NCBI GenBank assembly: GCA_010093605.1
Contig: MU004188.1
Location: forward strand, 2,066,983-2,130,982
Direction of reading: 5' to 3'
From: Lophium mytilinum
Lineage: Eukaryota; Ascomycota; Dothideomycetes; Mytilinidiales; Mytilinidiaceae
Length of the DNA: 64,000 bases
In this document: piece after piece, positions 43,628 through 54,185 of the stretch
How the letters are laid out: each line of letters starts with the position of its first letter
Position numbering within the stretch: position 1 is the first letter of the stretch
Program-made: the position numbers and the translations under genes
Notes under the pieces: model-generated
The model's input: the letters and a program-made list of their open reading frames with translations, nothing else
What the model was told of the DNA's origin: nothing
Databases searched by the model: none

Positions 43628-44461
43628 ATGATTGTTCAAAAGACCTTGAAGATACTTGCCCAAATTCCAGGCTGGAACAGGTCCCTGTCGCTCCACCGGA
43701 CTGTCCCACTGGCTCACAAACAATACCTTCGTCATTTCTCCGCAGACGGTCACAGACTCACCATCGAATCGAATGAAATCCAAAGCGATCGGCCACATGA
43801 TGAGAAAAGTACGCCACCTACAATGCCACGTCCCCGTCGCAAGCGCATCGTCGTGGCGGTCACAGGCGCAACCGGGGCGCCGCTCGCCACCTCACTTCTG
43901 CTCCATCTCAAGAAGCTCGACGTGGAAATGCACTTGATTCTCTCGACATGGGGTTCGGCGACTTTGAAATACGAGCTGGAAGCACCAAACAACACAGCCG
44001 CCTACCTGGCATCGCTGGCGCACTACTCATACTCTCCCCGAGACGTTTCCGCCTCTCTTTCATCAGGCTCTTTCCGGACGGATGGAATGATCGTCGTGCC
44101 GTGCAGCATGAAGACGCTGGCAGGCATTAGAATGGGCTATGATAATGATTTGATCACGAGATCAGCTGGCGTGACGCTGAAAGAACGGCGAAGGCTTGTT
44201 CTTGTAGCTAGGGAAACGCCATTGAGCAGTATCCATCTGGAAAATATGCTGGAAGTGACTAGGGCAGGCGCTGTTGTATTCCCGCCTATGATGACTTTCT
44301 ACACGAAGCCAAAAGCTATCCAGGATATGGTGGAGCAGAGCGTGCGGAGAATGATCGATCTTTTGGACCTGGGATTTGAAGACCACATCCATGCGGATGG
44401 CGATGGGAGATGGAATGGATTCGAGTGGAAGAAGAAGATGAGCGATGAGAAGCAAGCATGA
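43628..44461 (+). CDS. PAD1: Flavin prenyltransferase, UbiX/Pad1 family
   Basis: Intronless, 277 residues. Transfers a dimethylallyl group to FMN to make the prenylated flavin needed by FDC1. Motifs: the phosphate-binding loop VAVTGATGAPLATSLL (about residue 75), LILSTWGSATLKYE, SGSFRTDGMIVVPCSMKTLA (the conserved PCS(M/T)KTLA block) and RRLVLVARETPLSSIHLENM, all diagnostic of UbiX/Pad1. The first 60-70 residues are a basic, poorly conserved extension consistent with a mitochondrial targeting peptide, matching the presequence seen in FDC1. The ATG at 43628 gives the full presequence. Function is secure by family; the paired location makes the FDC1 link firm. Confidence 0.95.
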   Translation: MIVQKTLKILAQIPGWNRSLSLHRTVPLAHKQYLRHFSADGHRLTIESNEIQSDRPHDEKSTPPTMPRPRRKRIVVAVTGATGAPLATSLLLHLKKLDVEMHLILSTWGSATLKYELEAPNNTAAYLASLAHYSYSPRDVSASLSSGSFRTDGMIVVPCSMKTLAGIRMGYDNDLITRSAGVTLKERRRLVLVARETPLSSIHLENMLEVTRAGAVVFPPMMTFYTKPKAIQDMVEQSVRRMIDLLDLGFEDHIHADGDGRWNGFEWKKKMSDEKQA

Positions 44462-45806
44462 GCTTCGCTGTCCACGTGATCTGCCACCGCCGTTAGACTT
44501 CCTAACTCCGCGACCTCAACAACCTCAGCCACGCATACACGTCTTCCTTACAAGAACCCGCTATTAGCAGGTGCATCAATCGTCACGTAATCGAACTTTT
44601 AGAAGCCAGCTTTCTCTTTCATCTCGCCCTGCGCATCGCGTCTCGCACCTCGAAATCTGCTCTTCTTAGTCCAAGACAACCCTCAAGAGGCGTTTCTCCA
44701 CACCGCCAGCCGTCAGCAGCCTCACAGCTTTCCCCACCACATACATCAATCTCCTCTCCGCTCTACGTTAGCATCTTACTCGACATCCTCATCCCTGCGG
44801 CGCCCGAGCCTTTCGCGGTCGCTGTACCATCCTCCGCTCACCCCCGCTCATAAATCCGCCCATACGCAAGACCAATCCATAGGGGAGATCGGAGGACATT
44901 CAGAGAGAGGATACCGGATCTAGAAACATGCACAGCTGGCAAGGCCCAAGCTGCAGGTCAGCCCACGCCGCAGCCCCATTCCGTGGCCCTGGGTGACTGC
45001 GGCCTAGCCGTGATATACTACACAACAGAGGGAAAGAGACTTGTAAGAATTGCGTACTCGGATGCATCGAAAACGTCGGCTCCAGCTGCCCGGTTGGTGG
45101 CAGGTAAATGTATCAAAGGCGCATGCAAAGTTCCTCCGGCCCTCGGGAGCTGGGATCATCGAAAATTTAGAGACAGATTCAGCCAAGCCATCGGTAGTTT
45201 CCAGCGACCTCGCGGGCTCCGCTCTGGGATCGTTGTTTCCGAGGAGAGTTTCGAGCACACGTGGGGAATTTCAGCAATTTCATAGGAAGACGCTGCAACT
45301 GCAGCCAAGCCGGCCAAGAGCCTCATCCGCTCCCGCCAAGAGCGGGATTCACGAACGACATACCAATGCGATGCCATTTGGCGAAGGATCATTTCACGGC
45401 TGCCATAGCCGACTGTGGCCCAAGACTCTAACTCGGGTCTCTGTCTGGGCTGCCCTTCTCGTACATAGTCCCCGCTTGCCCAGCATCGAGGCCATCCTAA
45501 AGACCATCACCAAGGCCTATTCCAAGCGTGCTCCAAGACAGCTCCAAGAACAGTCCAAGAAGCTTGCTAGAGTAGCTCAGCGGCTCCCATCGCGAATCAC
45601 ACTCAGCGAGGTGTGAACGTGGTATATAGTGTATCTGAAAAGGTACAGTTCTCTCGCCACAGGATGTCACTGTCAATGTGGGCTCTTGATGGATCCCGAC
45701 GAGCGAACATGCACATAAAAGCTCTTTCTCGCCATTGCTGTCATACCCCTTGTATCCAAGATCGAAATATCTCCTGCATCGACTCTACCTGGTCACCTCG
45801 CTCAAC
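44462..45806. other. Intergenic, PAD1 to PHO89
   Basis: About 1.35 kb. An open frame at 45050-45616 lacks any resemblance and was not accepted. A CACGTG lies at 44473, just 3' of PAD1, and a better-placed one at 45258. A pyrimidine-rich leader precedes the permease ATG. Confidence 0.5.
45258..45266 (+). promoter_or_regulatory. Candidate Pho4/NUC-1 site CACGTGGGG
   Basis: CACGTG followed by GGG is the high-affinity form recognised by the phosphate-starvation bHLH regulators Pho4 (yeast) and NUC-1 (Neurospora). It lies 549 bp upstream of the phosphate permease start. Binding is inferred only. Confidence 0.4.
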
Positions 45807-47791
45807 ATGGTGCTCTCCGAGTATACCTATGTTTTCGTCATTGGCACGTTCTTTGCCATGCTCGATGCCTACAACAACGGCGCCAGTAGGTTGCTTGGGC
45901 CTGACGATGCAAGCTTGGGTACTAAAGTTTCTTAGATGATGTTGCAAACGCCTGGGCCACGAGTGTTTCCTCGCGGTCCATTTCATATCGGCAGGCCATG
46001 GTCTTTGGCACAGTATTCGAGATGCTTGGCGCCATCACCGTAGGCGCGCGGACGGCTGATACCATCAAGAATGGCATCATCCCCAACTCAGCTTTCAAGG
46101 GCGATGCTGGCGTCCAGATGCTTGCTTTTACCTGCGCACTCGCAGCTGCTTCTTCCTGGGTTATGTGGTGCACCAAACATTCTGCCCACGTTTCGTCAAC
46201 CTATTCCCTCATCTCAGCTGTCGCCGGCGTTGGCGTTGCAACTGTCGGAGCTTCCAAAGTCCAATGGGCAAGTACTCGCAATGCTTCCGCTTAATATAAT
46301 GGCTGATAGAGTTGCAGGGCTGGAACAATGGCAAGGGAATGGGTGCTATCTTCGCGGGCTTGGGCATGGCCCCTTTGATATCTGCCGGCTTTGCTGCGAC
46401 CATTTTCATGCTCATCAAGGTCGTGGTCCACCTTCGCAAGCACCCTGTTCCATGGGCCGTCTACACCGCACCCTTCTGGTTTCTCATCGCTGGTACCATC
46501 TGCACACTGTCGATTGTCTACAAAGGCTCCCCCAACCTCAAGCTGAACAAGAAACCGGGTTGGTATGTTGCCTCAGTCACCATGGGTACAGGCGCTGGTG
46601 TCTGCGCTCTCTCCGCCATCTTCTTTGTGCCCTTCATTTACGCAAGGATCATCAAGAAGGACTACACCGTCAAGTGGTACATGTTCCTCATGGGCCCTAT
46701 GCTCTTCACACGGCAAGCGCCTGCCGATGCTCAAGAGGCCAAAGTTCCCAACTATGCCGTCATCCAGGAAGATGACGACCTGTCCAACCCAGCATCCCTC
46801 AGTGACTACGATCCCAAATCCGAGGGCAAAGACGACATCTCTCCACCTGCCGATCAGGAAAAGATCGCTGTAGCTGCCGAGAGTAAGCAGCTCTCCTACA
46901 AGACGCAGCCCACATACAAAGAGCTCATGGCCGCGGGCGACGACAAACTGCGCCAGAAGCTCTTGAAGAAGCGTGGCCCTCTCGGCTGGGCTATGCGAAC
47001 ACTACGCGACAACCCCATGGGTGCTGGTGAGCTTTACGAGTTCCACAACATGAAGATCGTCGCTAAGCGCATTCCTGCCTACATCGTTTGCGGTGCGCTT
47101 TACGGTCTTCACTATGACATTCACGCTGCTCAGACTGGTCACTCTGGTACTCCGGAGGGTGATCGCATGGCGCGGGTCTATTCACATGCAAAGAAGTACC
47201 CCAACGAAGTGGAGCACACCTATTCCTTCGTCCAAGTCCTTACCGCTTGCACTGCATCCTTTGCCCATGGTGCCAATGACATTGGAAACTCAGTCGGCCC
47301 TTGGGCCGTCATCTACGGAGCTTGGTCTACTGGAAGCGCCGCTGCCTCTAAAGCTCCAGTGCCCATCTGGCAGCTCGCGGTGCTCTCTTTGGTCATCTCG
47401 CTCGGTCTGATCACCTATGGATATAACATCATGAAGGGTATGTCGGGACCAACACTGCGCCTCCAACTCTTGAGTTCCTTGCTAACTTGATTCGCACATA
47501 GTCATGGGCAACAAGATTACGTACCACTCGCCAAGCAGAGGTTGCTCTATGGAGATGGGCGCCGCAGTCACCGTCTTGCTGTTCTCTCAATTCTCCCTCC
47601 CCGTGTCGACCTCCATGTGCATTACAGGAGCCACTGTCGGCGTTGGGCTTTGCAACGGAACCTTGAAGGCTGTTAATTGGCAGCGAGTCGGTCTCCTTCT
47701 CCTCGCGTGGCTCCTCACCATTCCTATCGCTGGTACCCTGGGAGGTGTGACCATGGGTCTCTTCCTCAATGCTCCGCACTTTTCATCCTAG
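45807..47791 (+). CDS. PHO89: PHO89-type sodium/phosphate symporter (PiT family)
   Basis: Exons 45807-45885, 45936-46267, 46318-47437 and 47502-47791; introns 50, 50 and 64 bp, 606 residues. High-affinity phosphate uptake at the plasma membrane, usually coupled to Na+ and induced by phosphate starvation at alkaline pH. Both PiT signature repeats are present: NNGANDVANAWATSV, completed across intron 1, and ASFAHGANDIGNSVGPWAVI near the C-terminal half. Hydrophobic segments occupy the N-terminal third and the last 150 residues, with a large charged cytosolic loop (about residues 300-400) between them. Intron 2 starts GCAAGT instead of GT, a GC-AG intron; both neighbouring frames require it (QW|GWNNGKG). 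Intron 3 has a clear GCTAAC branch site. Confidence 0.95.
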
Positions 47792-48081
47792 ACCGTCTTC
47801 GGAGATGCCTTGCCCGCAACCAGTAGCCCTCATTCGACATTACATCCTCCATGTAGCTTTACAAACAGTCGTATTATTATTAGGCGTCACATTAGAGAGT
47901 GAAGTGAGTACGGACAATTTTGTATAGAACATCATCTAGCGAGAGGCATCCTCTCCAATCATCGCTGTTAAAACATCCTGTACTCCATTTTCGCGCCCAA
48001 AGCTCAGGTCCATCCCATTCTTTATCTCTCATCTGGTTGGTGCAAGCTCTCAGTAATCCCCCCTCTTGATTACTCCGTCAT

Positions 48082-49002
48082 CTACGGCACAAAAACAACC
48101 CTTTCACCACCACTCTCTCCCCACACCTTCTCCACCTCACGCAACGGCACCACCCTCACCGGCTGCCTCTTCATCCCAACCATCGCCTTTAACAACTCCG
48201 GCAACTCCCTCCCCATCTCCTCCACTGCCCACGCACCGGGTCCCGACCCCCGAATCGTCAAATTCTTACTCCGCAGCACACTCCCCGGCAAACTAACCTC
48301 CACCGCATCCAAGCTCCCAATATGCACATATTGCACCGGCCGCGCGCTCTTCAAGCTCTTGAACAAATGCAACGCCGGCGCGCCGTAGATGTAATCCAAA
48401 ACTACATCCACATCCCCCAACTTCCCAAAATCAGTCTCAGTCACAGGATCGCGGAGCACGATACACTCATCCAACCCCAACCCCGCGAGCTTCCCACCGT
48501 CCCTCGCCACCCCAACCACCCGCCCCGCCCCCAGCGCCCGCGCTACCTCGATCGCAACCCGACCCGACGCGCTCGTCGCGCCCATGATCAGCACCGTGAA
48601 ACCCTGCTTCAACTCCTCGCTTCCTGTCCGCGTGCGCAGCGCCATCCACGAACTCAGCGCAGGATTGACCATCGCAGCCGCTTGGATCGTGTCCACATCA
48701 TCTGGAAGCGGCGTCACGGCGTGTGGGGGTACGCAGACGACGTCGGCGAAGGAGCCGCCGGTCGCGAAGGTGGAGAAGTAGACGCGTTGGCCCGTGGTGG
48801 TGAGGGTGCCGATGCCGTCGGTGCCGGGGGTGTGTGGGAGGTTTCCGGAGCTGTAGTGGGTGCCGGCGGCGCGGGAGCGGACGAGGCGGTGGAGGCCGGT
48901 GGCGAGGACTTTGATCTGGGTTGTGTTGGGCGTGTTGTCTGGTTCTGGGACGATCACGTAGGAAGGGGGGGAGCCCCAGGTGGAGACTTGGGCGGCGTGC
49001 AT
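48082..49002 (-). CDS. MDR-family oxidoreductase (quinone oxidoreductase-like)
   Basis: Intronless, 306 residues, a little short for the medium-chain dehydrogenase/reductase superfamily (usually 330-370). The catalytic N-terminal fold is recognisable in NLPHTPGTDGIGTL and GGSFADVVCVPPHAVTPLPD, the domain boundary in QAAAMVNPALSSWMALRTR, and the NAD(P)-binding Rossmann loop in TVLIMGATSASGRVAIEVARALG. No structural-zinc cysteine cluster or catalytic Cys/His zinc set is seen, so it is the zinc-free quinone-reductase type. Substrate unknown. Codons are strongly GC3-biased. It converges with PHO89 (about 290 bp between stops). Confidence 0.85.
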   Translation of the reverse strand: MHAAQVSTWGSPPSYVIVPEPDNTPNTTQIKVLATGLHRLVRSRAAGTHYSSGNLPHTPGTDGIGTLTTTGQRVYFSTFATGGSFADVVCVPPHAVTPLPDDVDTIQAAAMVNPALSSWMALRTRTGSEELKQGFTVLIMGATSASGRVAIEVARALGAGRVVGVARDGGKLAGLGLDECIVLRDPVTETDFGKLGDVDVVLDYIYGAPALHLFKSLKSARPVQYVHIGSLDAVEVSLPGSVLRSKNLTIRGSGPGAWAVEEMGRELPELLKAMVGMKRQPVRVVPLREVEKVWGESGGERVVFVP

Positions 49003-49496
49003 GGGGGTGGTTTTGGGATGAGTTGGTTGTTTGATGATGGAAAAGGTGGGATGAGGTTGAAAAGAATAGAGACTTTAGAGGACGTTAGATGAGATGAATG
49101 GACATGGCATTCGATCTGAGAATATATATATTTCGATTTGATGTGAGCTGATGTACGGGGTGACGAAGCTTGGCGGGGTAAATCGGACCAAAGATTAAGG
49201 CAACTAGGCAGCAAACCCACTGAATGTAAGTCCGTGCATAAAAGCAGACTCTTACAGAGAGTTTGAAGCACTATAATCCAGAACGCGTACCATTTCGGAG
49301 CCTCTTCGAATGAGTCAAACCCAGTATGTAGTACCCAGCAAAAAGAAGCTCGGAAGGCGTCGGAGCGCGCCGCCGGTCTCCTCGCACTCGGCCCTGAACA
49401 CCCCCCGAAAACATCCCGAACCCAATCAAGCAACCACTCAGCACTCAGATAAGAATCCATTTGAAAGAGCCTCTCTCATCGCTTCACCCCTCCCCA
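49003..49496. other. Intergenic, oxidoreductase promoter side
   Basis: Presumed promoter of the minus-strand oxidoreductase; an AT run (ATATATATATTT near 49120) could be its TATA region. No gene seen. Confidence 0.4.
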
Positions 49497-50066
49497 TCAC
49501 TGCTCCATCTTCTCCTTCGGCGCTCTCCACCCATGATAAAGCTCCCACCACATCCTCCCCGCAAACGCCAACTGCCCCATCGTATCCAACCCATACCACC
49601 CCAACGCCGGCCACCCCCTCTCCTCCGGCACGATCTTCGCCTCGCCCCCCAGCCACGGCAGCAGCAGCCCCAGCCCGTAGGCGAGCGCGAGGAGAAACGA
49701 CGCAGCGATGAAATTCGTCGCGGTTAGGTGTTTGTTGTAAGGCGATGTGAGGTGCGTCGGGAGGTAGGGCCAGAGGAAAATGACCCAGATGAAGATGGCG
49801 GAGGTGGCGAAGGGGATCAGGGAGGCGGTGGGGAAGCGGTAGGGGTAGGCTACTGCGACGATGAGGTGGAGAGACCAGCAGAGGGAGGTGGGGGAGTCGG
49901 GGCGGTTGCGGAAGCCGGGGGGGGAGAGGGGTGTCGGTGAGGTGGTGCGGGCTGGGGGTGTTTCTTTGCTGGGCGGGTCAGCGTATGATCGGGCGGAGGG
50001 GATGGCGGGGTTGGACATGGCCCGGGGTGGGTATTGGGTTGATGCGGTGGGCATTTTGGTGGTCAT
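49497..50066 (-). CDS. Small multi-pass membrane protein, hypothetical
   Basis: Intronless, 189 residues. The first 55 residues are Pro/Ser/Thr-rich and hydrophilic. Four hydrophobic segments follow: SLCWSLHLIVAVAYPY, LIPFATSAIFIWVIFLWPYL, NFIAASFLLALAYGLGLLLP and a weaker one around DTMGQLAFAGRMWW. No signature was recognised. The position of tryptophans and prolines at the membrane edges fits a real integral protein rather than a chance frame. Codon use is GC3-rich like its neighbour. Confidence 0.62.
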   Translation of the reverse strand: MTTKMPTASTQYPPRAMSNPAIPSARSYADPPSKETPPARTTSPTPLSPPGFRNRPDSPTSLCWSLHLIVAVAYPYRFPTASLIPFATSAIFIWVIFLWPYLPTHLTSPYNKHLTATNFIAASFLLALAYGLGLLLPWLGGEAKIVPEERGWPALGWYGLDTMGQLAFAGRMWWELYHGWRAPKEKMEQ

Positions 50067-50495
50067 TGGAATAGTGGTGGGTGGTGGTGGGGAGGGAGAC
50101 GTGATTGAGGGCTGAGGGATGATATTTGTACACGCGACGCGATTGTACGGGGAGATATGTGCTAGGTTCTAACAGCCATGGGGTCGGACGATTTGGAAGC
50201 TATTGTTGGCACACGTGTGCTAGATATACAGGGTTTGGCGCCTCCAACTACAAAATGCATGGAGTTGAGGGCTTAGACGGGGCCAAACGTACCGAAAAGA
50301 GATACAGCAGCGCGTAAAAGGATGACGGTCTCGCGACTTGGGCTCAGCTTGGACCAGAAAAGATAAGGCGGGGCTGTATGTTTGGGGGCCAAGATATCAG
50401 GTGTGGCTATGCGCTTTGCAGATCATTGCCTGCGCCACATCTCGAAAACACGAGGTCCGTGAGTTCCAATCCAGACTCTACACGGAGGCACCAGC
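50067..50495. other. Intergenic
   Basis: Promoter side of the membrane-protein gene and 3' side of the small secreted-protein gene. A GTTCCAATCC string near 50461 resembles a tRNA B box but no cloverleaf forms around it. Confidence 0.4.
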
Positions 50496-50776
50496 TCAGC
50501 AGGGTGATTCAGAGCAATCGACATAGCATGTCCCATCGCCCGCCGGGAAGCACTTGTAGCCGTAGCAGCAGTCATCAGCCTGCTTGTTGCATGGAGCTTT
50601 CAGAAGAGTCAGCATTTAGACGGTTCAATCAATAAAACAGGACGAAGAAGTTTACATTTGTAGGTGATGCATCTAGGCTCAACCCTTGCAAGCAAAGAGT
50701 CTGGCGAGGTGTTGGGTGGAAGGGCAGAAACGCCTGCGAGAAGGGAGACAATGGCGATGACAGCGGAGAATTTCAT
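50496..50776 (-). CDS. Small secreted cysteine-rich protein, knottin-like pattern
   Basis: Two exons, 50656-50776 and 50496-50596, with a 59-bp intron (GTAAAC...CTGAAAG), 73 residues. MKFSAVIAIVSLLAGVSA is a clear signal peptide, with cleavage likely after Ala18. The mature part has eight cysteines (residues 36, 43, 50, 51, 56, 64, 68, 73). The first six follow C-x6-C-x6-CC-x4-C-x7-C, the spacing class of inhibitor-cystine-knot peptides, including the adjacent CC pair. Small secreted cysteine-rich proteins of this size are typical fungal effector or antimicrobial candidates; the role here is unknown. The splice is supported by the frame: without it the protein ends before the cysteines. Confidence 0.72.
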
Positions 50777-53700
50777 TGTGGATGCGCTTCCGACGAAATT
50801 AACGAGCCAGGGAGATAGAAGAGAGAGAAGAGAGCAAGTCTTTCGAGGACAAGAATCGAGTGATAGGGATGGTGAAGCGTGAATGTAGGAAAGCCGACGG
50901 AGGTCGGGTTCAAAAGGAAAGGCGATTCATTGAAATACTGAAGCTACTAGAGGAGACTACAGCCTAACGCCCAGAGCCTATGACGACCTCTCAGTCCCCA
51001 AGCTGCATCGGATCGTCGCTCAAGAGGAGAGATAGAGTGTTTTCAGGATGTGCGGACGCTCGGCATCCTTGGGAAGATCTGGGCGTGCAACGTACATAGT
51101 CGAATCTTCTCCACCAGGGATATCTACGGGAAGACGCCAAGTCTCTTGGAAGTGGGGAACAGCACACGAATCTTGGGCCGGTGTATCATTTTAACGCGAG
51201 TCCGGCGCCGTATCCCCTGGGTCCTCTGGTAGACTGTTGCTACTTATAAGATGTTTTCTTTGCTAAGCCAATAGCTTTCCAGGCTACCTCAGACGGTTTT
51301 GAACTGCTTGAGAGCGCCACTTTTTTCCTGCCTAGGTTGGTATGCTGGCCGCTTCGGGTAAAGTCAATCGGGACGATGATACTTCGTAATCCCGACAGCT
51401 GCGCTAAACGGTACGTGTTGGTGTCGGTTCAATCTTAGACCACCTCATCCATTCAGCGATACAACCATACACACATCCACCTGTCTGTCAACATGCCAGA
51501 TAGAATCAGCTCTTACTTGACAAGGCCTAGCGAGAAGAGAGAGACGCCGGGGGCGTATACGCGGAATTTCGGGCTTAGCTACCAACTCCACGAGATTGTA
51601 GAGAACGTGCAGCGAGATGGAACAAGAGTTTACAATAACAATCGTCTAGCGAAGTTAAAAAGCAGAGGTCGAGAAGAAGGCTAAGCCTCTTTATACTACT
51701 CTATTTGACTCTAGTAAAGGTTCCGCGGAGGGCCCGATTTCTTTACTCGTTTCGAGGTCCTTACTCACTTTTCCGCTTAGTCGATACATATCCATTACTC
51801 CCTCGGCTTCTGACAAGGCACTGTGCCAGCGGCTAACTGTGAAGACCGTTTCGTGTGCGAGAGAATGTCCCGGCTTCTTTGCACTTGGCAAACCCTAGAT
51901 ACCATTTCTTTCGATGAGATATGCCGTTTCTATTGACACAAGCTTGAGAAGTCCTCACGGCCAGATTACCGCTGCGGAAAGACCATGGTCCCCGTCTTCA
52001 CTTCTCGATTTCGCTCTTTGTAGCGCGTGTTCGTTCTGAGAATGAGCCGTTGAGCAAATGACCGAGGCTATACCACAAGGGGATTTTTGCTCACTGATTG
52101 CATTCATTTGGTACAGTCATTGCCAATGGAATCTTTTCCCCACCAGAGTTCTTCCAGATTTCTGGATGACTAGGCCGTCGTACAAACTCAACGAGGCAGC
52201 TTCTCCATCACAGGCACCGCTCTACTTATCTACCACTCCAAAGTTCCCGCGCTCTGGTAGTTTGACGCTCCGCGGTACTATATTCACGAACTGCTGCCAA
52301 CCTCGCGCACCACTAATGCACTTAGGGGCTAGTAAGGCCTCATGACATTGACCCGATGCTGGTCAAACAGCTTTTAGATGCTAAAGCCTGCAAACTTCAC
52401 TCTACGGTTCCAATGCAGTTGGGGATGATTCTCTTCGACATATCACAGATTTTGAACGTCGAAAGCTGCCTCCTCCATCGCCTCCCAGCGCTCTTTGAAG
52501 TGTCGTTGATGTCAGCTGTGGGAGCCGCGTCCCCACTGACCTCTACAGCGCCCTCCGAGTATCATCCAAGGTAGGCATGAAGCCGAACGCATCACGACAC
52601 AGACACACTGTGTGGTGTCTTATCGCATTGAACATGGTCATCCGACCATTTTCGAACCTGGAGTTGCAACCCCTGGCGAATTTCCCAACCTTCCCGAACA
52701 GGCTTGGTACAGCATATGCAGCAAGCATTGCGATTCTAGGATGCTGTCGCCAAGCTATGCCAGTCGACGATAAGCTTCTTACAGCACGTCCATTTCGCCG
52801 ATCTCCCGGTCGATGGATGCCCAGAGCTTGCGTGCTTGCCAGGGCTACAATGCCACCTTCTGTCCAAGACTTCATATATCAAATGAGGCTTTCCCTGGTA
52901 CCATCAACGAAGTGCCGGAACTGCCGAACCACACCACACATATATTAATGGTAACGCCACATAGCCGAAACTTGTCTCAACTGGGTTGGGTGCCCGTTAG
53001 CAAAACTCGTAAACGCCCGAAAGCTTGATCCGTCGAAGCAATGCGCCTCCCGTCGCCAATACTCCGCTAGCACGCTATAATCGCGAACATCTCCACCATC
53101 TCAACCTTAGCGTTCCTGGCCGCTATAAACGCAGGAGATCATGCAGTATTTGTCCGCGGAGCGGGACGTTCCTCGCTACCCGCAAGCGAATGAGCTACGA
53201 ATGCCGCGCTAGTCTCGACATAGAAGGTCGGACCTGAGTCTTGATCTAGTGCCGTTTCTTGTGGCATCTTCAGCCGGCTTCCAATGTTGCTCAGAACCTC
53301 CAGTTTGCTCAGGGACAAGAGTGAGTCGCCCTAGAAGAGCCTTCAGTCACTGCCAAAGCCATAGAGGTCGTAGTCATGAAGCTGACTTGGATCTATTATG
53401 TACCTAGCTACTCCCAACGAAATCAAGAATGACTTGAACGGCAATCGATCTCGTTTCCTGTATACGCCAAGACGTTTAAATGAATTGATAAGCTTTAGTG
53501 GCGCTGTCCGTGTCCAGGCTTATCCGTCTCATGTACGGCTTTCTGGTCGGTTCTTAACCTACGTGGCAGGGATAACCTGATAAAGTTGTTGGCTTCGTAT
53601 ATTAAAATGCTGCAAGAACATGGCAGCCTTGTCAAACACGCTGGTCCGCAAAATGGGTTTTCTACTGTCTTGTGTGTTAATCTGTTCATGCTTGGGGTGC

Positions 53701-54093
53701 TTCAATGAGGTTTCCAGTATCCAAACCCATACCGTTGCTATCACGCGTAAGGCTATGCAGCTGCTTTGGTGCATCCTATATAGTGGCATACATATACATA
53801 CCCACCCCACGCCTTGTTTTAATCAAATGTGCCACCATTTCCATGCCCTGCATGCGGTATGCAAGCTTCGAGAACTTTCTAGGGTCTGGGACATCAAGCT
53901 TCCAATTTGGGACTTTGCCATCTTCACTCCGTGAGTGGAAGCACACTACCGGACCACGATTGCGAGTCAAAAGGGCATGATTGCGAGTCGAACGGACATG
54001 ATAGCAAAAGAGGAAATAAAGCCCCATTTACCATCGCACCATGTACAGCACGCTGAGATACACCGTACGCGGGGTTACGCCCGTGTGGAAATG
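50777..54093. other. 3.3-kb stretch without a confident gene
   Basis: Many short open frames on both strands, none resembling a known family. The frames at 52356-52574 and 52577-52948 (+), and 52543-52875 (-), overlap one another and cannot all be real. A candidate small gene at 51493 is listed separately. No repeats were noticed. It may hold decayed genes or long upstream regulatory DNA for the peptidase. Confidence 0.45.
51493..51684 (+). CDS. Possible small protein, 63 aa
   Basis: MPDRISSYLTRPSEKRETPG follows a CA/CT-rich leader (CATACACACATCCACCTGTC) of the kind seen before fungal starts. The rest is hydrophilic and basic. No resemblance to a known family and no neighbour supports it. 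Confidence 0.22.
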   Translation: MPDRISSYLTRPSEKRETPGAYTRNFGLSYQLHEIVENVQRDGTRVYNNNRLAKLKSRGREEG

Positions 54094-54100
54094 TATATAA
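54094..54100 (+). promoter_or_regulatory. TATA box of the G1 peptidase gene
   Basis: TATATAA lies 86 bp upstream of the ATG, followed by a pyrimidine-rich leader (CTCCTTTTCGTTTTAC, then CATCCTCCAATCATTCCCTC). Confidence 0.6.
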
Positions 54101-54185
54101 ACCACTAGAATTCTCCTTTTCGTTTTACAAACAGCTCACGCCGCCTCTACATCTTCCTATTCATCCTCCAATCATTCCCTCAATC

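Noticed and set aside
45050-45616. 188-codon plus-strand frame upstream of PHO89
   Set aside because: No ATG at the frame start, no family resemblance, and it occupies the permease promoter region.
50455-50480. tRNA gene suggested by a B-box-like GTTCCAATCC
   Set aside because: No paired T arm, acceptor stem or A box at the right distance.
52058-53237. Multi-exon gene on either strand
   Set aside because: Overlapping frames on both strands are equally open, and no splice combination gave a recognisable protein.
53620-53934. Cys-rich frame with a signal-peptide-like start (MGFLLSCVLICSCLGC)
   Set aside because: Cysteines are clustered in the hydrophobic part, the rest has no pattern, and an overlapping minus frame is just as open.
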